DNA from: Lineus longissimus
Taxonomy: Eukaryota; Nemertea; Pilidiophora; Heteronemertea; Lineidae
Assembly: GCF_910592395.1 (NCBI RefSeq)
Contig: NC_088312.1
Coordinates: 10,170,001 to 10,234,000 of the forward strand
DNA length: 64,000 nucleotides
Reading direction: 5' to 3'
Within the stretch, counting starts at the first letter, position 1; every line of letters begins with the position of its first letter. Position numbers and translations under genes: made by a program. Shown one piece after another: positions 50,453 through 62,603 of the stretch. The notes below the pieces were generated by a model that had not been told where the DNA came from, did not search any database, and saw only the letters and a list, made by a program, of their open reading frames with translations.

Positions 50453-52912
50453 GTAAGTAAACCAAATTTCTCAATCAGAATTGCTCACTTTCACATATCA
50501 TGGGCTATCCTTGATAAAAACATGAACAAATCCTCGACTCTGAAGCATCATGCAGCGGCAACCATTTCAAATCATGTCGCCTTCTCAATCCATAACCTCT
50601 TACAAAAACCTAATAAGCATCCGCAGCAAATCAACAAGTTGTCTCCTCAAAACAAAATGATCAATTTCTCCAGGTTTACACACTTTTGCCCGATTTCTTC
50701 TTTCAGCGGGAAGTGCTCCTGTTCAAAATTAATTTTGTGGTGGAGTTAGTTAAGATGTTGTGTTAGGTGTAGTGTGTAGTGTGTAGTGTGGAGGGGGGCA
50801 GGTCATTGCTTTTTGGTGAAATGTATAAGGCGATAGTGATTTCTAAGATGACATGGAAAAGAAAAAAGAAACTTGTCATAAAAACTCTTTCTGTGTTTTC
50901 GATCAGTGTTGAAATTAGTACTTTCTCAAGTGGCAGGTGGGCAAGCACCAAATTTTGAAAATGTCGGGCTTTCATTCTGCTGGAACCAGTGCTAAAATCG
51001 GAGCTCGCTGTCCAAAGAAAAGCCAATACTCATGCATTTTTTATCGAATTCTGTCCCCCGTGCTGGCAGGTCCCCCAAATCTCTAGGGTTCTCGGTAGCT
51101 GCATTTCATGATTAGGTTCCGTCTTAGAATCAATAGAGCTCCCATGCGAGGAAATCAGATTGACCATAAGCAGCCACATGTTGCTTCCAATTGGGAATAA
51201 GATAACTTATAACGGGATCAGAGATATCGCCCGTCTCACTGATACGTCCTGGCGTGATCTTCCAATTCTGCACACTGCTATTTAATCATCATCAGATTCT
51301 GCATGCGGAATCATCAATTGATTATCAATTCTTGCTATTAGTTATGGAGGGTGTGGGGTTTTGGTCGTGGAGCACTGCTGTTAACCCTTCTTACCGAAAG
51401 ATTGGTAAGAATTGGAGAAATGTATCGGCAGTGATCCATTCCACCCCTAAGACCGCCAAAAGGAAATACAATTTCGTCTAACTGATCTCGAGAGGCAGTA
51501 TGCTCAATCTATTTGGCTGCAGCTCATGTTTAATGCAACAGGCGGGAGAGTGTTCTACTGTGCCATAACTCATTTTGGTCATTACCTCCCGTCTTATGAG
51601 TTGTGGGCCATGGCCTTCACCTTATCATTTTGTTAGGGAGGGCCATGTGGTTTATGTGATGTCTCTTTCGATTTGAAGCACTTTTTGTCACTGTGCCCTT
51701 TATAATCGCTTTTTAAGTTTCTTTTTATGCAAAGTTTGTCGTTAGTTCGGCATTTTTTCCCATTCCCCACTGTCTATTTCTCCAAACCTGACTGACTATA
51801 TACCGTTTCCCTTCCGTCAAATGAAGGTGCTCATTGTGGTTCTAGTCCTGATGTCCTCTATAAGACTGGGCCACGATTTATTGCCGTCATTGCCAACAGA
51901 CCTACAGTCATTTCAGAAATAAATCATGGACAAATACTAGCATTAGCTCTTGGTGACACAATTAATTATTGTCTTATTGGCTGCTTTGTTGGATAGGCGG
52001 CTAAAGAGCTTTACCTGTGACAGCCCCTTGGTCTGGTGTTTGAAGAATCACCTCAAGCTGGAGATTTCTTTTCGTCAGTTTGATTAGAGCATTTTGAGAA
52101 AAGCCCTCAAGGAATATTATGTGGAATGAAGCACCTGCACTTTGCGTCAGCGGTAAAATCTCTTGCAACTTTTAATTTTGCCAGTTTGATAAGGTTGCCT
52201 GGTGTATGGGGTAGAGCAAAGAAATGGCAAGATGTAAAAGGAAAAAAGGTCCTTCAGAGATTAATCTAGGACCAGAAGTTCTCAGAGAACCTGAGGGAAC
52301 ATTATCCTGCAGGGTACTGTGGAAATATGATAACCCCCTGAAATCTCTCAAAGTCTAAAGCAGTCTATGGTGGCATGTTTCAAACGAATTCTGGCTGCCA
52401 TGAAGCATTTGGCTTGGTTGATGGTAAAATATGAGCATTCCCAGATAGTAATAGCATGTTACTTATGACAAGTACAATATAGTATCTAAAATTCTCAGAA
52501 ATGCGATCGATACAAAATAATAACATCGTTATATTTATATTTTAAGTACATCACGGCAGTTACTGCCTGATAACAAAGATTTACTGGCCATTACTTTATA
52601 GATCTGTCATATTTTCATGTCGTAAATAATACAGGTACACTGGTACTGATCAGATATCATTGGCAAGTCATATCAATATCATTGGTAAAACAATTTACAG
52701 AACTTTATAATGGAAATCAAATCCAAAAGGTACATTTTCATAAAAGTGTTTTCATCTCGGCTCCCTGCTGCTGAGAAGGATAACGCCAAATGGCCATTGC
52801 CACTGTAGAAAAATGGTAAAAGGGTACTTCTGTGTTTAACGTGACAAAAACCACAAAATTTTAGCTATTGCAATCTGTAACCACCTCCTGCTGTACAGGG
52901 ATAGCACTTGGA
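50453..52912 (+). other. Intron 3, first part
   Basis: Long intronic DNA. I see no repeat or exon here, apart from two ATATCATTGG runs near 52655 and 52674. Confidence 0.5.
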
Positions 52913-53203
52913 GGCACAGTAACTATAGCCACTGAAGCACAGCAGCCATATATAGCCACTGAAGCACAGCAGCTGTAGCCACTGAAGCACAGCAACTATG
53001 GCCACTGAAGCACAGCAACTATAGCCACTGAAGCACAGAAACTATAGCCACTGAAGCACAGCAACTATAGCCACTGAAGCACAGAAACTATAGCCACTGA
53101 AGCACAGCAACTATGGCCACTGAAGCACAGCAGCTATAGCCACTGAAGCACAGCAGCTATAGCCACTGAAGCACAGCAACTATAGCCACTAAAGTACAGC
53201 AAC
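52913..53203. repeat. 23-bp minisatellite, about 12 units
   Basis: Tandem units of AGCACAGCAACTATAGCCACTGA, with point variants (CAGCAGCTAT, CAGAAACTAT, CTATGGCC), inside the long third intron. The unit length is not a multiple of three, so it does not encode a protein repeat. Confidence 0.95.
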
Positions 53204-54064
53204 AAATGAACTTAAATCAACGGCATCATTAAATCATGACTATGGCTTCAGGCTTTTCGGTTTAGATCCATCTAACTAATTTATCAAGCCGAACCTTGCG
53301 GGAATAAGCACTGTTCAAGGACTTTTACATGCAGATATCAGTCTACCACCTGAGAGAAATGTGGTGTTCGGCGACTTGAATTACCAAATGCAGAGCTGTA
53401 ATTTTTGAAACACTCCGTTACCCCCATGACATCTTCTGATCCTTTTCCACGCAAGACATGGTTTGAGTCTTCAGACAGAAAATTGAGCTGCAAGCCTTAT
53501 GTAAATGGTCAAGATAGCATCCCTCAGCCCATTTCCACATTGGCTAAAAATTCAGGCGTCCAACTACTTCACCTGATTCCACTCACGGAATCCTTTTCTT
53601 TACCCCCACTTAATCCTAGCCACCTCATCTTTCTTTTTATAGGAAAATGATCAACGGAACCATATTCAACTCGCATCCTCAAAACGGAAAAATCTCCCTC
53701 ATCTCCACATTTCCTATTCCGGCTGAGTAGTCAGAAGCCCCGGCTGTTTGTTGCTGAGCGTTTAGATTCATGTCACATTCCTCGGCGGGCATCGCTATAA
53801 AACTTGCATTAACCAATCAGGAAGGCACCCGGTCTTCTCTATAATTTATCAAAGAGGGAGTGTCACGATCATCAGGTCACTGAGATCTATGTGGGGGATG
53901 ATATTCTTGCCCCCCAAATTGTACATTGGCATTTTGCGGATCTGCTGATTGAGGTTGTCCTTGAGACTGACCAGAGGTCATTGTGGTACAACAATGATAA
54001 TTGTCATTTTGGTGATTAATTAATTAATACTAATTAATACAATGTAGCATACCTTTCGGACAGG
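53204..54064 (+). other. Intron 3, continued; possible skipped exon
   Basis: A strong acceptor (CCACCTCATCTTTCTTTTTATAG) ends at 53642. The following block is open in the gene's frame for about 28 codons, to a weak GTAGTC donor at about 53728 just before a TAG. If used it would enter and exit in phase 2, fitting between the exons at 50412 and 57218. The weak donor makes it doubtful. Confidence 0.3.
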
Positions 54065-54420
54065 CCTAAGGACCTTTTGATAAAATCTGTTTGCAGTGGC
54101 TAACCTGAGGTCCTAATGTATTCATGTATGAATAAATGTCTTCCTCTCATGGCTGACCTCAATGCCTCTTCTCTTCAATATGCAACAGAACCCCTTTAAT
54201 AAGATGTCCTTGAGGGCAGGCCAGTCCAATGGTCCTTGACACATGTCATGTGGCTTTCTGAAGGTCATCTACTACAGGTCATAATATGTTCATGGAAAAG
54301 ATTTATACTTTTCAAGACTGACCTGACATGAGCTCTGCTAATTTATATGCAACTAACCCCTTCAGTGAAGATGTCCATGAGCTTGGTCAAGGTTATGTCC
54401 TTGAGACTTGTTTATGAAGG
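54065..54420. repeat. Diverged tandem repeat, period about 165 bp
   Basis: Just over two copies. GGCTGACCTCAATG (54151) matches GACTGACCTGACATG (54316). ATATGCAACAGAACCCCTT matches ATATGCAACTAACCCCTT, and AGATGTCCTTGAG matches AGATGTCCATGAG. An earlier partial unit supplies GGTCCTAATGTATTCATG against GGTCATAATATGTTCATG. Several AGGTCA/TGACCT half-sites fall within it. Confidence 0.7.
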
Positions 54421-55012
54421 TTGTTGTTGTTGACGATGTCAAAGAAAAAGTCTGATTCTGAGCTTATTGGAAGCAGCCTCCATGCAGTTGACTTGGACAT
54501 GGCTCATTCATACTAACAATTTAATTTTGGCCCATTTTGTGAAAATAATGAGTTAGAATGCAATACGTATCTGGCATAATCTACAAAACACCTTCCAACC
54601 CTTTATGTTTCATGTTTTATTCCATCTTCTAGTTCCACATACGGTGTATCCATTGGCCAGCCTGGGCCTTCCATGTTATTGATCCGTCCCTGTGATATTC
54701 TAATGGTTCAGACAGTTGGTTAGCAGACCGAGGAATCGGCAACGTGACCAGAATACTTCATTATGGCAGACTCCTGATGACACTTGGATGGCTCAGCTCT
54801 CATTGCTGAGAGTAAATAAAGACTTCTCTTTATCTATTCTTGCTAAAACAGACAGCATCATTTGGAATTAAGACTTCTTCTTTCGGGCTGTGATCTGTTG
54901 ACTTTCCGTACTCTTTTGGTAAAAGTTAACTTCAGGTTTTTCTGAGCCACCTGCTATCACAGTTCGTGGGAAGCATGACATGAACAGATGCCAACTGTGA
55001 AAGGCAAATGAA
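54421..55012 (+). other. Intron 3, continued
   Basis: Unique DNA without recognised features. Confidence 0.5.
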
Positions 55013-55130
55013 TACTGCCTCTAATGTACTGCCTCCAATGTACTGTCTCTAACGTACTGCCTCTAATGTACTGTCTCTAATGTACTGCCTCTAACGTACT
55101 GCCTCTAATGGACTGCCTCTAATGTACTGC
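55013..55130. repeat. 14-bp minisatellite, about 8 units
   Basis: Tandem TACTGCCTCTAATG units with variants TACTGTCTCTAACG and GACTGCCTCTAATG, in the third intron. Confidence 0.95.
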
Positions 55131-57217
55131 TGATGAGAGGCACCTTGTCCTCTCCTGCTATCGTTAGGTCCTGTCATGTTCTGGGGTGACTGATGACTTT
55201 TCCTTGAATGGGTCCTTGTCGATCTTACCCGACAAGTAGCAGAGTTGCCTACGGAATTGAGCATGATTGAGTGAGATCGGTTGCTGAGGTCGCTGTGTAA
55301 TGATCAGAGCATCACTGATGTTTGAGTTCCTCACAATAGCCTTCCTACCCAAACTTATCTGTCTTCATATACTGTCCAAAACTTTTGCACTTTGGAATGA
55401 TGTGGCCTTTCTGGAGTATCTGTGATAGGAGTATCTGCAAAAGGTATCGGGTAATTCTGATTATGGTTCCATTCAGACCACTTGACAGTCATTTTTCCTC
55501 TCATCATTTCACATCATCACTTGGTGGTTCCGCATGCAGTTTCTGATGATGATTAAATTGCTGTGTACAAAATTGGCAGATCATGTTTGGATGTATCAGT
55601 AATTAAAATTCAGAGAAATATTCAAAGTTGCATCATCTATATCTCATCAATATCTACTGGTCCAAAATCAGATATTCGAGCACAACTTTTAGTACTGTCC
55701 CCTCTCGACCCCCCTCCCACCACAAGCAGTTAACTTTATTGACCAATTGACCAATATCCACACTCTCACTCACCACTCTCTCTGGACCCAGTATCATCAT
55801 CAGCGACTACCATTCTTGTAATACTTGGCTGTGTTTCTCAAATCCCCGGTCACCTCCTCAGCACTGCCAGGCAAATATTTACTAAACTCTTCAGCCTAGG
55901 TGTTCATAGAAACTGATCAACCGCTGCTCAATGACCAATCTATAATGTTGACATTTTGACTCAGATATTCCCAGATTTGGCTTCATGAAAACCTATGTTG
56001 GAGAACCAAGGTAAACTTGCTGTTAGTATGTATTTGTAGAATAGTACCATCAAGTATTCTCCAGTATCTGGGGACTTTCTTGGCATCACCAACCTCCAGC
56101 CTGGGTGTTCACAGACAGAGCCAAGAGTCAACTTGATCTTTTCTGTCACTTCCATCTTGACTCAAATGTTCTATTTTGCAACAGTGGCTAGATTCAAACA
56201 AGGGGACGGTGAATTTTGAAACTGTGATTTTATCAGTGCCTGCAGATTACCAACATGGAATGCTTAGACAACTTTATGCCATCAATATTATTCAAAGGAC
56301 GTTGACTTAATTCAGACTCACAAACCTATTCAAATCTTTCCCAGACAGATGGAATATCATCCAAATTTCATTGGTTTGAATTCCCGTAGGAACATAGCCA
56401 TGTTCACTATGACCAAATCCCGAAGCGGTTTCCTCAACTTTGATCCTGTGATACCCCAGAATCGATTCTGCCATCCACCTCCGATGCGCCTCCCTGGCGG
56501 CAGTGTGATCGCGTCAACGTTATTCTAAATACATTGATTGATGAATTGCTATTCCATTTATTAATTAAATCTATGAATTAACTCGCTGTGTGCAAGGAGA
56601 AGTGTTCCGATTGAGAATTTAATCATTTTCAAACATGTTGTCCCAGAGTGATATAGCATGTTGACCGGATGAGTCAGAAATGATGTTGGTGACTGTCAAG
56701 TCTGCTATAACTCTGTTAGCTACATGTTTGCCTGATTTTATGACCTGTGAAGGCAGTATTTGAAACTTAAGATATGTTGTGATCTAAAGTATCGAAGTAT
56801 GAGTGTGCAATGGCCATATTTGGTCAGGAATGATGTTGGCGCTGGCTTTCAAGTCTTTCCCGGCTAGCCATGCCAGTTATATGTCAGATGGAAGCAGTAT
56901 TTTATGGTTGGATGTCCTTGCAGACTGAAGTGTTGATGATAGTGATGACATGTAGTACTTCAGAAAAACTTCAGAAAAAAAGTCATTATTTTTGCATGCA
57001 AAATGATAGTTAAACAGAATTTACAGCCACTTACATTCATTTTAAGATCAGTATAGAATGAAAGGATTATAATAGAATGAATTTGCAAGTTCTGAAATAG
57101 GATATTTTTCTGCAACAGCAGGCATTAGTCAGCAGAACATCAAATTAGATTTCAGAATTGAATAATGTTTCATGCGTCTGCCCTGTTCCTTTACTCTTCC
57201 TCGATTCCCTTCAACAG
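55131..57217 (+). other. Intron 3, last part
   Basis: AT-rich intronic DNA ending in the pyrimidine-rich acceptor TCGATTCCCTTCAACAG. No element recognised. Confidence 0.5.
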
Positions 57218-57321
57218 GAGTGATGCGTTCTTTCCAACTACATTACACTGCTCACGTTTCCTGCGCTCCGAGGAAAGTGTTGATTCAATTTTCTCCAACT
57301 ACGTGTCGAGAATGATAAACG
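57218..57321 (+). CDS. Internal exon 4
   Basis: A 104-bp block after the acceptor CTTCCTCGATTCCCTTCAACAG with an ACG|GTAAAA donor. Completing the split codon from exon 3 (AG+G) it is open throughout: SDAFFPTTLHCSRFLRSEES, then VDSIFSNYVSRMIN, leaving one base. The second half looks like an amphipathic helix. The donor is only moderate. Phase agreement with the exons on both sides is the main support. I do not recognise the protein. Confidence 0.5.
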
Positions 57322-58368
57322 GTAAAATCTCTAGATCTGCCATATTGGGCTGCTCTGTCTTCCGTCTCAGGGGTGCTACTGTAACTGGCAAATGGGAAAT
57401 ATATGCGGCGTGATATTCAGGAGGAAGCCCTCAGAAGCAACAGAGAGAGACTGTGTAGGTTAATTGCCCAGTTCCTATGAATACTAATGGTATTACAAAT
57501 AAGCCATTAGTTTAAAATTTACATATGGGGTGCCTATTCTGCCAGAATAAAGTCGGCTGGCAGATACTTGCATTACTCTGGAGAATTCTTCAGTTTAGGG
57601 ATGCTGATGGCCAGTCTGCAGTCTTGTTTAGAGTTGTTTGGAAATGGTGTCTGCTCTGTATCTGTGACTGTTGGAATAATCTGTGGTAGTGTCTGTACTT
57701 TTCAGTTCATTCGAGTTGAAATCTTATGAGACAGTTTTGATTTGCTGGTTGGTTTGGATGTTTGCCTCTAACGTAAGTGCCTGGCATGGCTGAGCAATAA
57801 CTATTGTGGGACATTTATATCATTCGGTCGGGTTGATGATGTTGACTGTGATGATTTCCTTAGTGTACGCGGATGAAACCTTAGTCTTGGAAGGCACTAT
57901 AGTAATGGACAAACACTGAAAGAAAAAGAAGGAGAGGACCATGTTTCATAATAATCAGAACCCAGCTTATCAAAACAACTGGACTCGCGTCTCCTCCTCT
58001 AGGTTCATAACGCTCTATCAAGAAACCATCAACACGATTAGAAAATATTCATTAGACATTCCACCAGTGATTGATTGATTTAATTACAATAACCTGTATA
58101 CCCGGACAACATGGCGATGTTTTCGTGCTCTCACCTAGGTAACGGCGACCATTTCGCCTGAGGAGTGACAACCACTTCCTTATTCTTGACTACGTGTATT
58201 ATTTCCTTGGTAGATTTTATTATAATTGTCGTGCAAAGCAATCAGATTATGTTGAACTATGATTAACTTCGGTGTTTGAATGTCAATACCTGTTCGCATA
58301 AAAAGTGATGAAGGAACTCTTTGGTGCTGTATCGGTTGAAGCTCTAGAGACACATGTTAGATAAGTAC
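57322..58368 (+). other. Intron 4, first part
   Basis: AT-rich DNA with no exon or repeat recognised. Confidence 0.5.
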
Positions 58369-58565
58369 CCAATCTACTCACTAGATGGAAGGTGAAGTGA
58401 GTGGATTGGTCTTGTTCGCCATTTTGAAATTCTCTTAGCCAGCCAGCTGTGCGTGTTTCCCTTTTTGCCTGCAATAAAAATGATGCGTAAATGTATGCAC
58501 ATTTTTCAAAATGGCAGGCATGATTGATCTACTCATTTTGTCCAGCCATCGAGTGAGTAGATCGA
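58369..58565. mobile_element. Inverted-repeat MITE, about 200 bp
   Basis: The left arm (58369-58435) and right arm (58504-58565) are diverged inverted repeats of about 60 bp. They share CTACTCAC-GATGG outermost and a perfect 12-bp GCCATTTTGAAA innermost. Each arm also contains its own short inverted pair (CTACTCAC and GTGAGTGG). No clear target duplication. The structure indicates a small non-autonomous DNA element within intron 4, superfamily unknown. Confidence 0.6.
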
Positions 58566-61500
58566 GAACCAATCAGGATCCATCTGAACACTTTAGGTTT
58601 CTTGCCAAAAGCTGGTGGGTTTGAAGTATCTCGCTAGGATTCAAAGCCTGTTGTTACTTGTAAAAAAATATACTCTGATGTTTGGCGTTTTCCACCTTGT
58701 GCAAACAACGACTTATTCACCATTCTAGTCACATCCCATCATCAATGTCAATCCCAACGAGCCCTTTACTTCTGCCACTTAAGATTCAACTAATCTCGCT
58801 CAAGACGGGAAGTAACCAGGACAGATCTCTGATAGTCTTAGGTGCCCTCGCTAACAGTATTACCAATGAGACCCTTTAAGACACTGAGGAGTGCTCGCAT
58901 GTGCCCAGGAATAAACTTGGATAAAAGAAATCATCCTTATTGATTGAGGGAATTAGCCGTCTTTGCCGGAGAGTGCGGCTTAATGATTTTCAACCGATAT
59001 CATGACTTAAGGTGTTCCAACAATTTCCCGTACCCACCAAGGTAGTTTCTTCACCATCAGATATCTAGTGTAATGATGTCCCCTGAAAATATTCTGTCTT
59101 CTGTTTCTAGGTGAAGGCTGATCCCACATCTCACTGTATGGTATAGCTGTTTTCATCATCATTTTAAACTTATTTTGACACTAAATATGTCCCCCTAAAT
59201 AAAGTAACTCTCAGAAACAAACATATTGATAAGAAGAACAACAAGAAGTCATACTTCTTGCCAATTTATTCTTGTTGTGTTGCGACCGCTCCCTGAATGG
59301 ATAATCTAATTCAGCGGACTAGGTTTGGGCATCATTAGTGAAATTGGCAAAGTTATATCCTCCACCAAGTTTGGCTAATGTAATAAGTCCACTTTGGTGA
59401 GTTTGGCGTTGCTGACCTTAAATTGCCGAGAGCAAACAAGAAAAACAAACCATTGATTGGGTTTGAAAATGAAAAGGTGATACTTTCCTTCACCTTTATT
59501 CAGTATTGTTGTATTGGTCAGTAGACCGACTTCAATTTTGGAGATTCTTGACACTGATGCTTTTGGTATTACTCTCTGTGGATCATCGTAATATTTGTCC
59601 AATTGATTTGTTTATCACAAAACACTGGGCTATTCCGAACCAAAACATTTCTAAGCCGAAACGACTTCTGCCATGCTGTTTGATGGTCAGAAGTTTTTTT
59701 GTCCGACCGTCGCTTACATCACATTGAAATGCACAATCAGGATCCAAGGGAAGAAAATCTCCAACTGTGGTTCTTCCCTCTTGATAGATTCTTTTAGATG
59801 TGTTGCTCATTACTTAGGTATTCTACACCACGCACGAATCAGTGGTCCAACAGTCGCATTCATCAGGCGTCTTCTGAACGTCGCAGATCTTGACTTTTTC
59901 ACCCAATCAATGGAGAGGCAATTGGATTCCGTTCGCTGATTTGTCAATTGTTCTGAAAAAAGTCTCGCATGACACGGTATTGGCAGCGATGTGACTTTAC
60001 CACGGATTCATGCTTCCTCTATTGGGAAAAGAAGTTAAGCAGGTTACATCAACTTTAGAACAGGAGTTTCGGAGGATGTTGACTGTCCCTGATATAATTG
60101 GTGGTATTTTGGAAGCTACTGGCTGTATAACTAAAATATTTCATGGTATTTTTGAAGTACTAGCTGCACTATACGTATTGCAGTATTTTGAAAGATAATA
60201 TCTGTATCTGAAATATTTCACAAACAGAAACGTGAAAGTAGTGAGAATGAACCGTCTCGCCACATTCTGATCATGACAAACCATTTTAACAACCTCATGA
60301 TGACTTCAAATATTTCGTGAACCTGCGACAAACCTCGGGATGACTCATGAAGAGAAAAGAACCGTCTCGTTTAGAATTCTGTTGCATTCATCATTATTTC
60401 TTTTTGCATCCGACTTTGACTCAGCAAACTTGCTATTTCTCTGTTTTCAATGAACCTTATTAACATCTTGTGATACGTTCCATATCTGCGTGATTAAATA
60501 GTTCAAAAACTGAAAAAGTGATGGTTAAACTACTTTCAAAGAAATGAAAGATGTTGAGTGTGTGACATGAAAGAAAAGTGGGAATATCTGAAATAAGATA
60601 AAAACCTTGAAATATTTTGTCTCCACTTGTGTAAAAAAAACCCAGCTCAGCGAGGTCTTTGATTCTCTTTTGGTGGATTCAGCCCCAATCACCAGGTCCA
60701 AAATCCCTACTTTCTGAAAGCAACGTCAGTTGAGAGCTGATCGTGGAAGTTGCAGTCTGAGATTAATAACCAGTTTCAAGTTAGGTCAGACATAGTCTAA
60801 TACACTGGTGTTTTGTTGCTTTTGTACTACAATCCAGAAATGATATCGTTGACGTTAGATATTGCTTCAGATACCGATAGCTGCTGTGCCCTTAGATCAT
60901 AACATATAGATATAATACCAAGGTGGAGAAAGTTCTTCTTGATACAGTCTGCGGCCGTTGCTGCTCATGACCATGATCTGGAACACCGCCCTGACCCTGG
61001 CACACCCCGTGCATAGACTGCGGTCCCTTATGCATGAATGGAGTTACATCTCAGGAGGAATCCCTGGAGGTGACAGGCAGCCTCTCAGAATGAGAACGGG
61101 ATGCCGCAACTCATCGTTTTATTCCGTCTAGTTGACTAGCTCCGAGTCATGTTTTATGCATACCCACTGACATGAAGATCGCGGGATCCACACAGATGGT
61201 GTCACATGATATTTGAGGGCTGTCAGATCTTGACTTGTTGCGATCTTGTGCATAATGGCTGATTATTGACTCCTGTCATGTGGAGATGTTGTTCGAATCA
61301 TATACATTACTGTTTACATCACTACATTGTTGACATCTCCTATGATGTACACTTTCAGTTCAGTAAATCATCTGATCTTCATGGAGGGGAAATGGTGTTT
61401 TGGGGGAATGCTGGGATTGCAATGGTGGATCCAGGGAGTGCTCCTTGGGCCATGTGCCACCCCTTATTTGGAGAAAAGCTTTGAAACTGACCATAAATTT

Positions 61501-61689
61501 GGGGAAATTGACTATTACTGACAGTAAAAAGCATCAAGGCGACCTTCTATTTTCAGATTCTACAAACTGCCCTGGGATGGGCCATCACTTTTCAACAAAA
61601 TTTTAAAAGAGCAACAATCTTTCTTTCATCACCTCTTGTCCAACTGTTTAAAAAACGTTCCAAACTTTTCTCTTTACTCTTTTTCACAG
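58566..61689 (+). other. Intron 4, remainder
   Basis: Contains unrecognised open frames at 59583-59939 (both strands) and 60010-60198, which look mildly protein-like but lack phase-compatible splice sites. An acceptor-like TTCTGTCTTCTGTTTCTAG ends at 59111 but is followed by a stop in the gene's frame. Confidence 0.45.
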
Positions 61690-61808
61690 AGTTCTTTCGA
61701 ATATTGCACCAGAGTTTGCAGATTCATCATGTCCATTCCCACAAATTGTTGCCCAGCAACAAGTTGAATATCCTTTTAACGAAATTGGTGTTTGCGCTGG
61801 TGTCGTGA
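61690..61808 (+). CDS. Probable exon 5, possibly C-terminal
   Basis: The acceptor TTTACTCTTTTTCACAG is followed by a frame that takes the single base left by exon 4 (G+AG, Glu). It then reads FFRILHQSLQIHHVHSHKLL and PSNKLNILLTKL before VFALVS and TGA at 61806-61808. Two endings are possible: a true stop there, or the donor TTG|GTGTTT at 61788, which would make it an internal exon in phase 0. The peptide is leucine-rich and helical, continuous in character with exon 4. I cannot assign a family. Confidence 0.42.
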
Positions 61809-62352
61809 CCGGCATTAATCTGATGATCCGCGGCGTGGTCCTGAGATTAGCTGCATTATTTATAAGCTATGAATACGATTTGATAGCAGGAAGAAATCAG
61901 TGGTTTATAAAACATATCTCTGATTTGGAAGGGAAAGCTTGCTTGAATGAATGACAGGTTTTATTCATGGGTGTTGGCTGTTTTTGTGATTCTTGTTTTG
62001 TGTTTATCTCCCTCCTCATCGATCATTCATGGGCCTTGCTTAACCCATTGGAACCTCAACTGATATGAGATGATGGTTGTCATCTCGTGAGTCTGCTGAC
62101 TTAGATAGATATGGCATCATCGTCTCGTCTTCGTGGTAAGCTGCTTATCCTGATTGCGATGAAAGATGGCAGCTTCATGAACAGCTTTGTAACTAATATC
62201 GCAAACAAATATCTGATAGGCTGGAGTCAGGACCATTATAGCCTAGACTTAACCTTGGAGGATTGGGATCATGCCCAGTTGGTTTTTACAGAGATTTGAG
62301 AAAGTTGATACATTCTACATGTAATGTTGGCAAATTCAGTGCAGATTTAGTA
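61809..62352. other. Downstream non-coding stretch
   Basis: A 62-codon frame at 62111-62299 begins ATGGCATCATCG and meets a GTAAGC donor-like site after 11 codons. Nothing else supports an exon, and no polyadenylation signal was assigned. Confidence 0.4.
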
Positions 62353-62603
62353 TAATAATAATAATAATAATGAGTCTTTTATATAGCGCAATTCCGTGAG
62401 ACTATAGTTCTCGATCAAAGTGCTTTGGGATATCATATTATTACCCCGGTCTCCACAGAAATCAATCTGGGGTTTCAATGAGCAACCAGAAGGTGCTCAC
62501 TTGAACTCGACCAGTAGGGGAACTAAGCAGTGACTCGGTCGGGAGTCGAACCCACGACCTCCTGATCATGAGGCCGACTCTCCTCCACTGCACTACCGCT
62601 GTA
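62353..62603 (-). mobile_element. tRNA-derived SINE with (ATT)n tail
   Basis: Read on the minus strand, the tRNA-like head carries an A-box (TAGTGCAGTGG) near 62598 and a clear B-box GGTTCGACTCC at 62542-62552. The body contains GTCTCCACAG... and an AAAGCACTTTG-type segment reverse-complementing AAAGTGCTTTGG. The end contains GCGCTATATAAAAG and finishes in an ATT trinucleotide run (62353-62372 on the plus strand). It matches the diverged copy at 16785-16945. Transcription would be by RNA polymerase III and mobilisation by a partner LINE, which is not visible here. Confidence 0.8.

Noticed and set aside
50213-50749. 178-codon plus-strand open frame
   Set aside because: It is long for this composition, but its product is rich in S, H, F, I and N with no motif. 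It runs through both strong splice sites of exon 3 in a different frame.
53643-53728. Extra exon between exons 3 and 4
   Set aside because: The acceptor is strong and the phase fits, but the donor (GTAGTC) is weak and a stop follows immediately. Kept only as a note in the intron entry.
59583-60198. Protein-like open frames in intron 4
   Set aside because: No phase-compatible acceptor and donor pairs, and stops occur in the gene's frame after the nearest good acceptor (59111).
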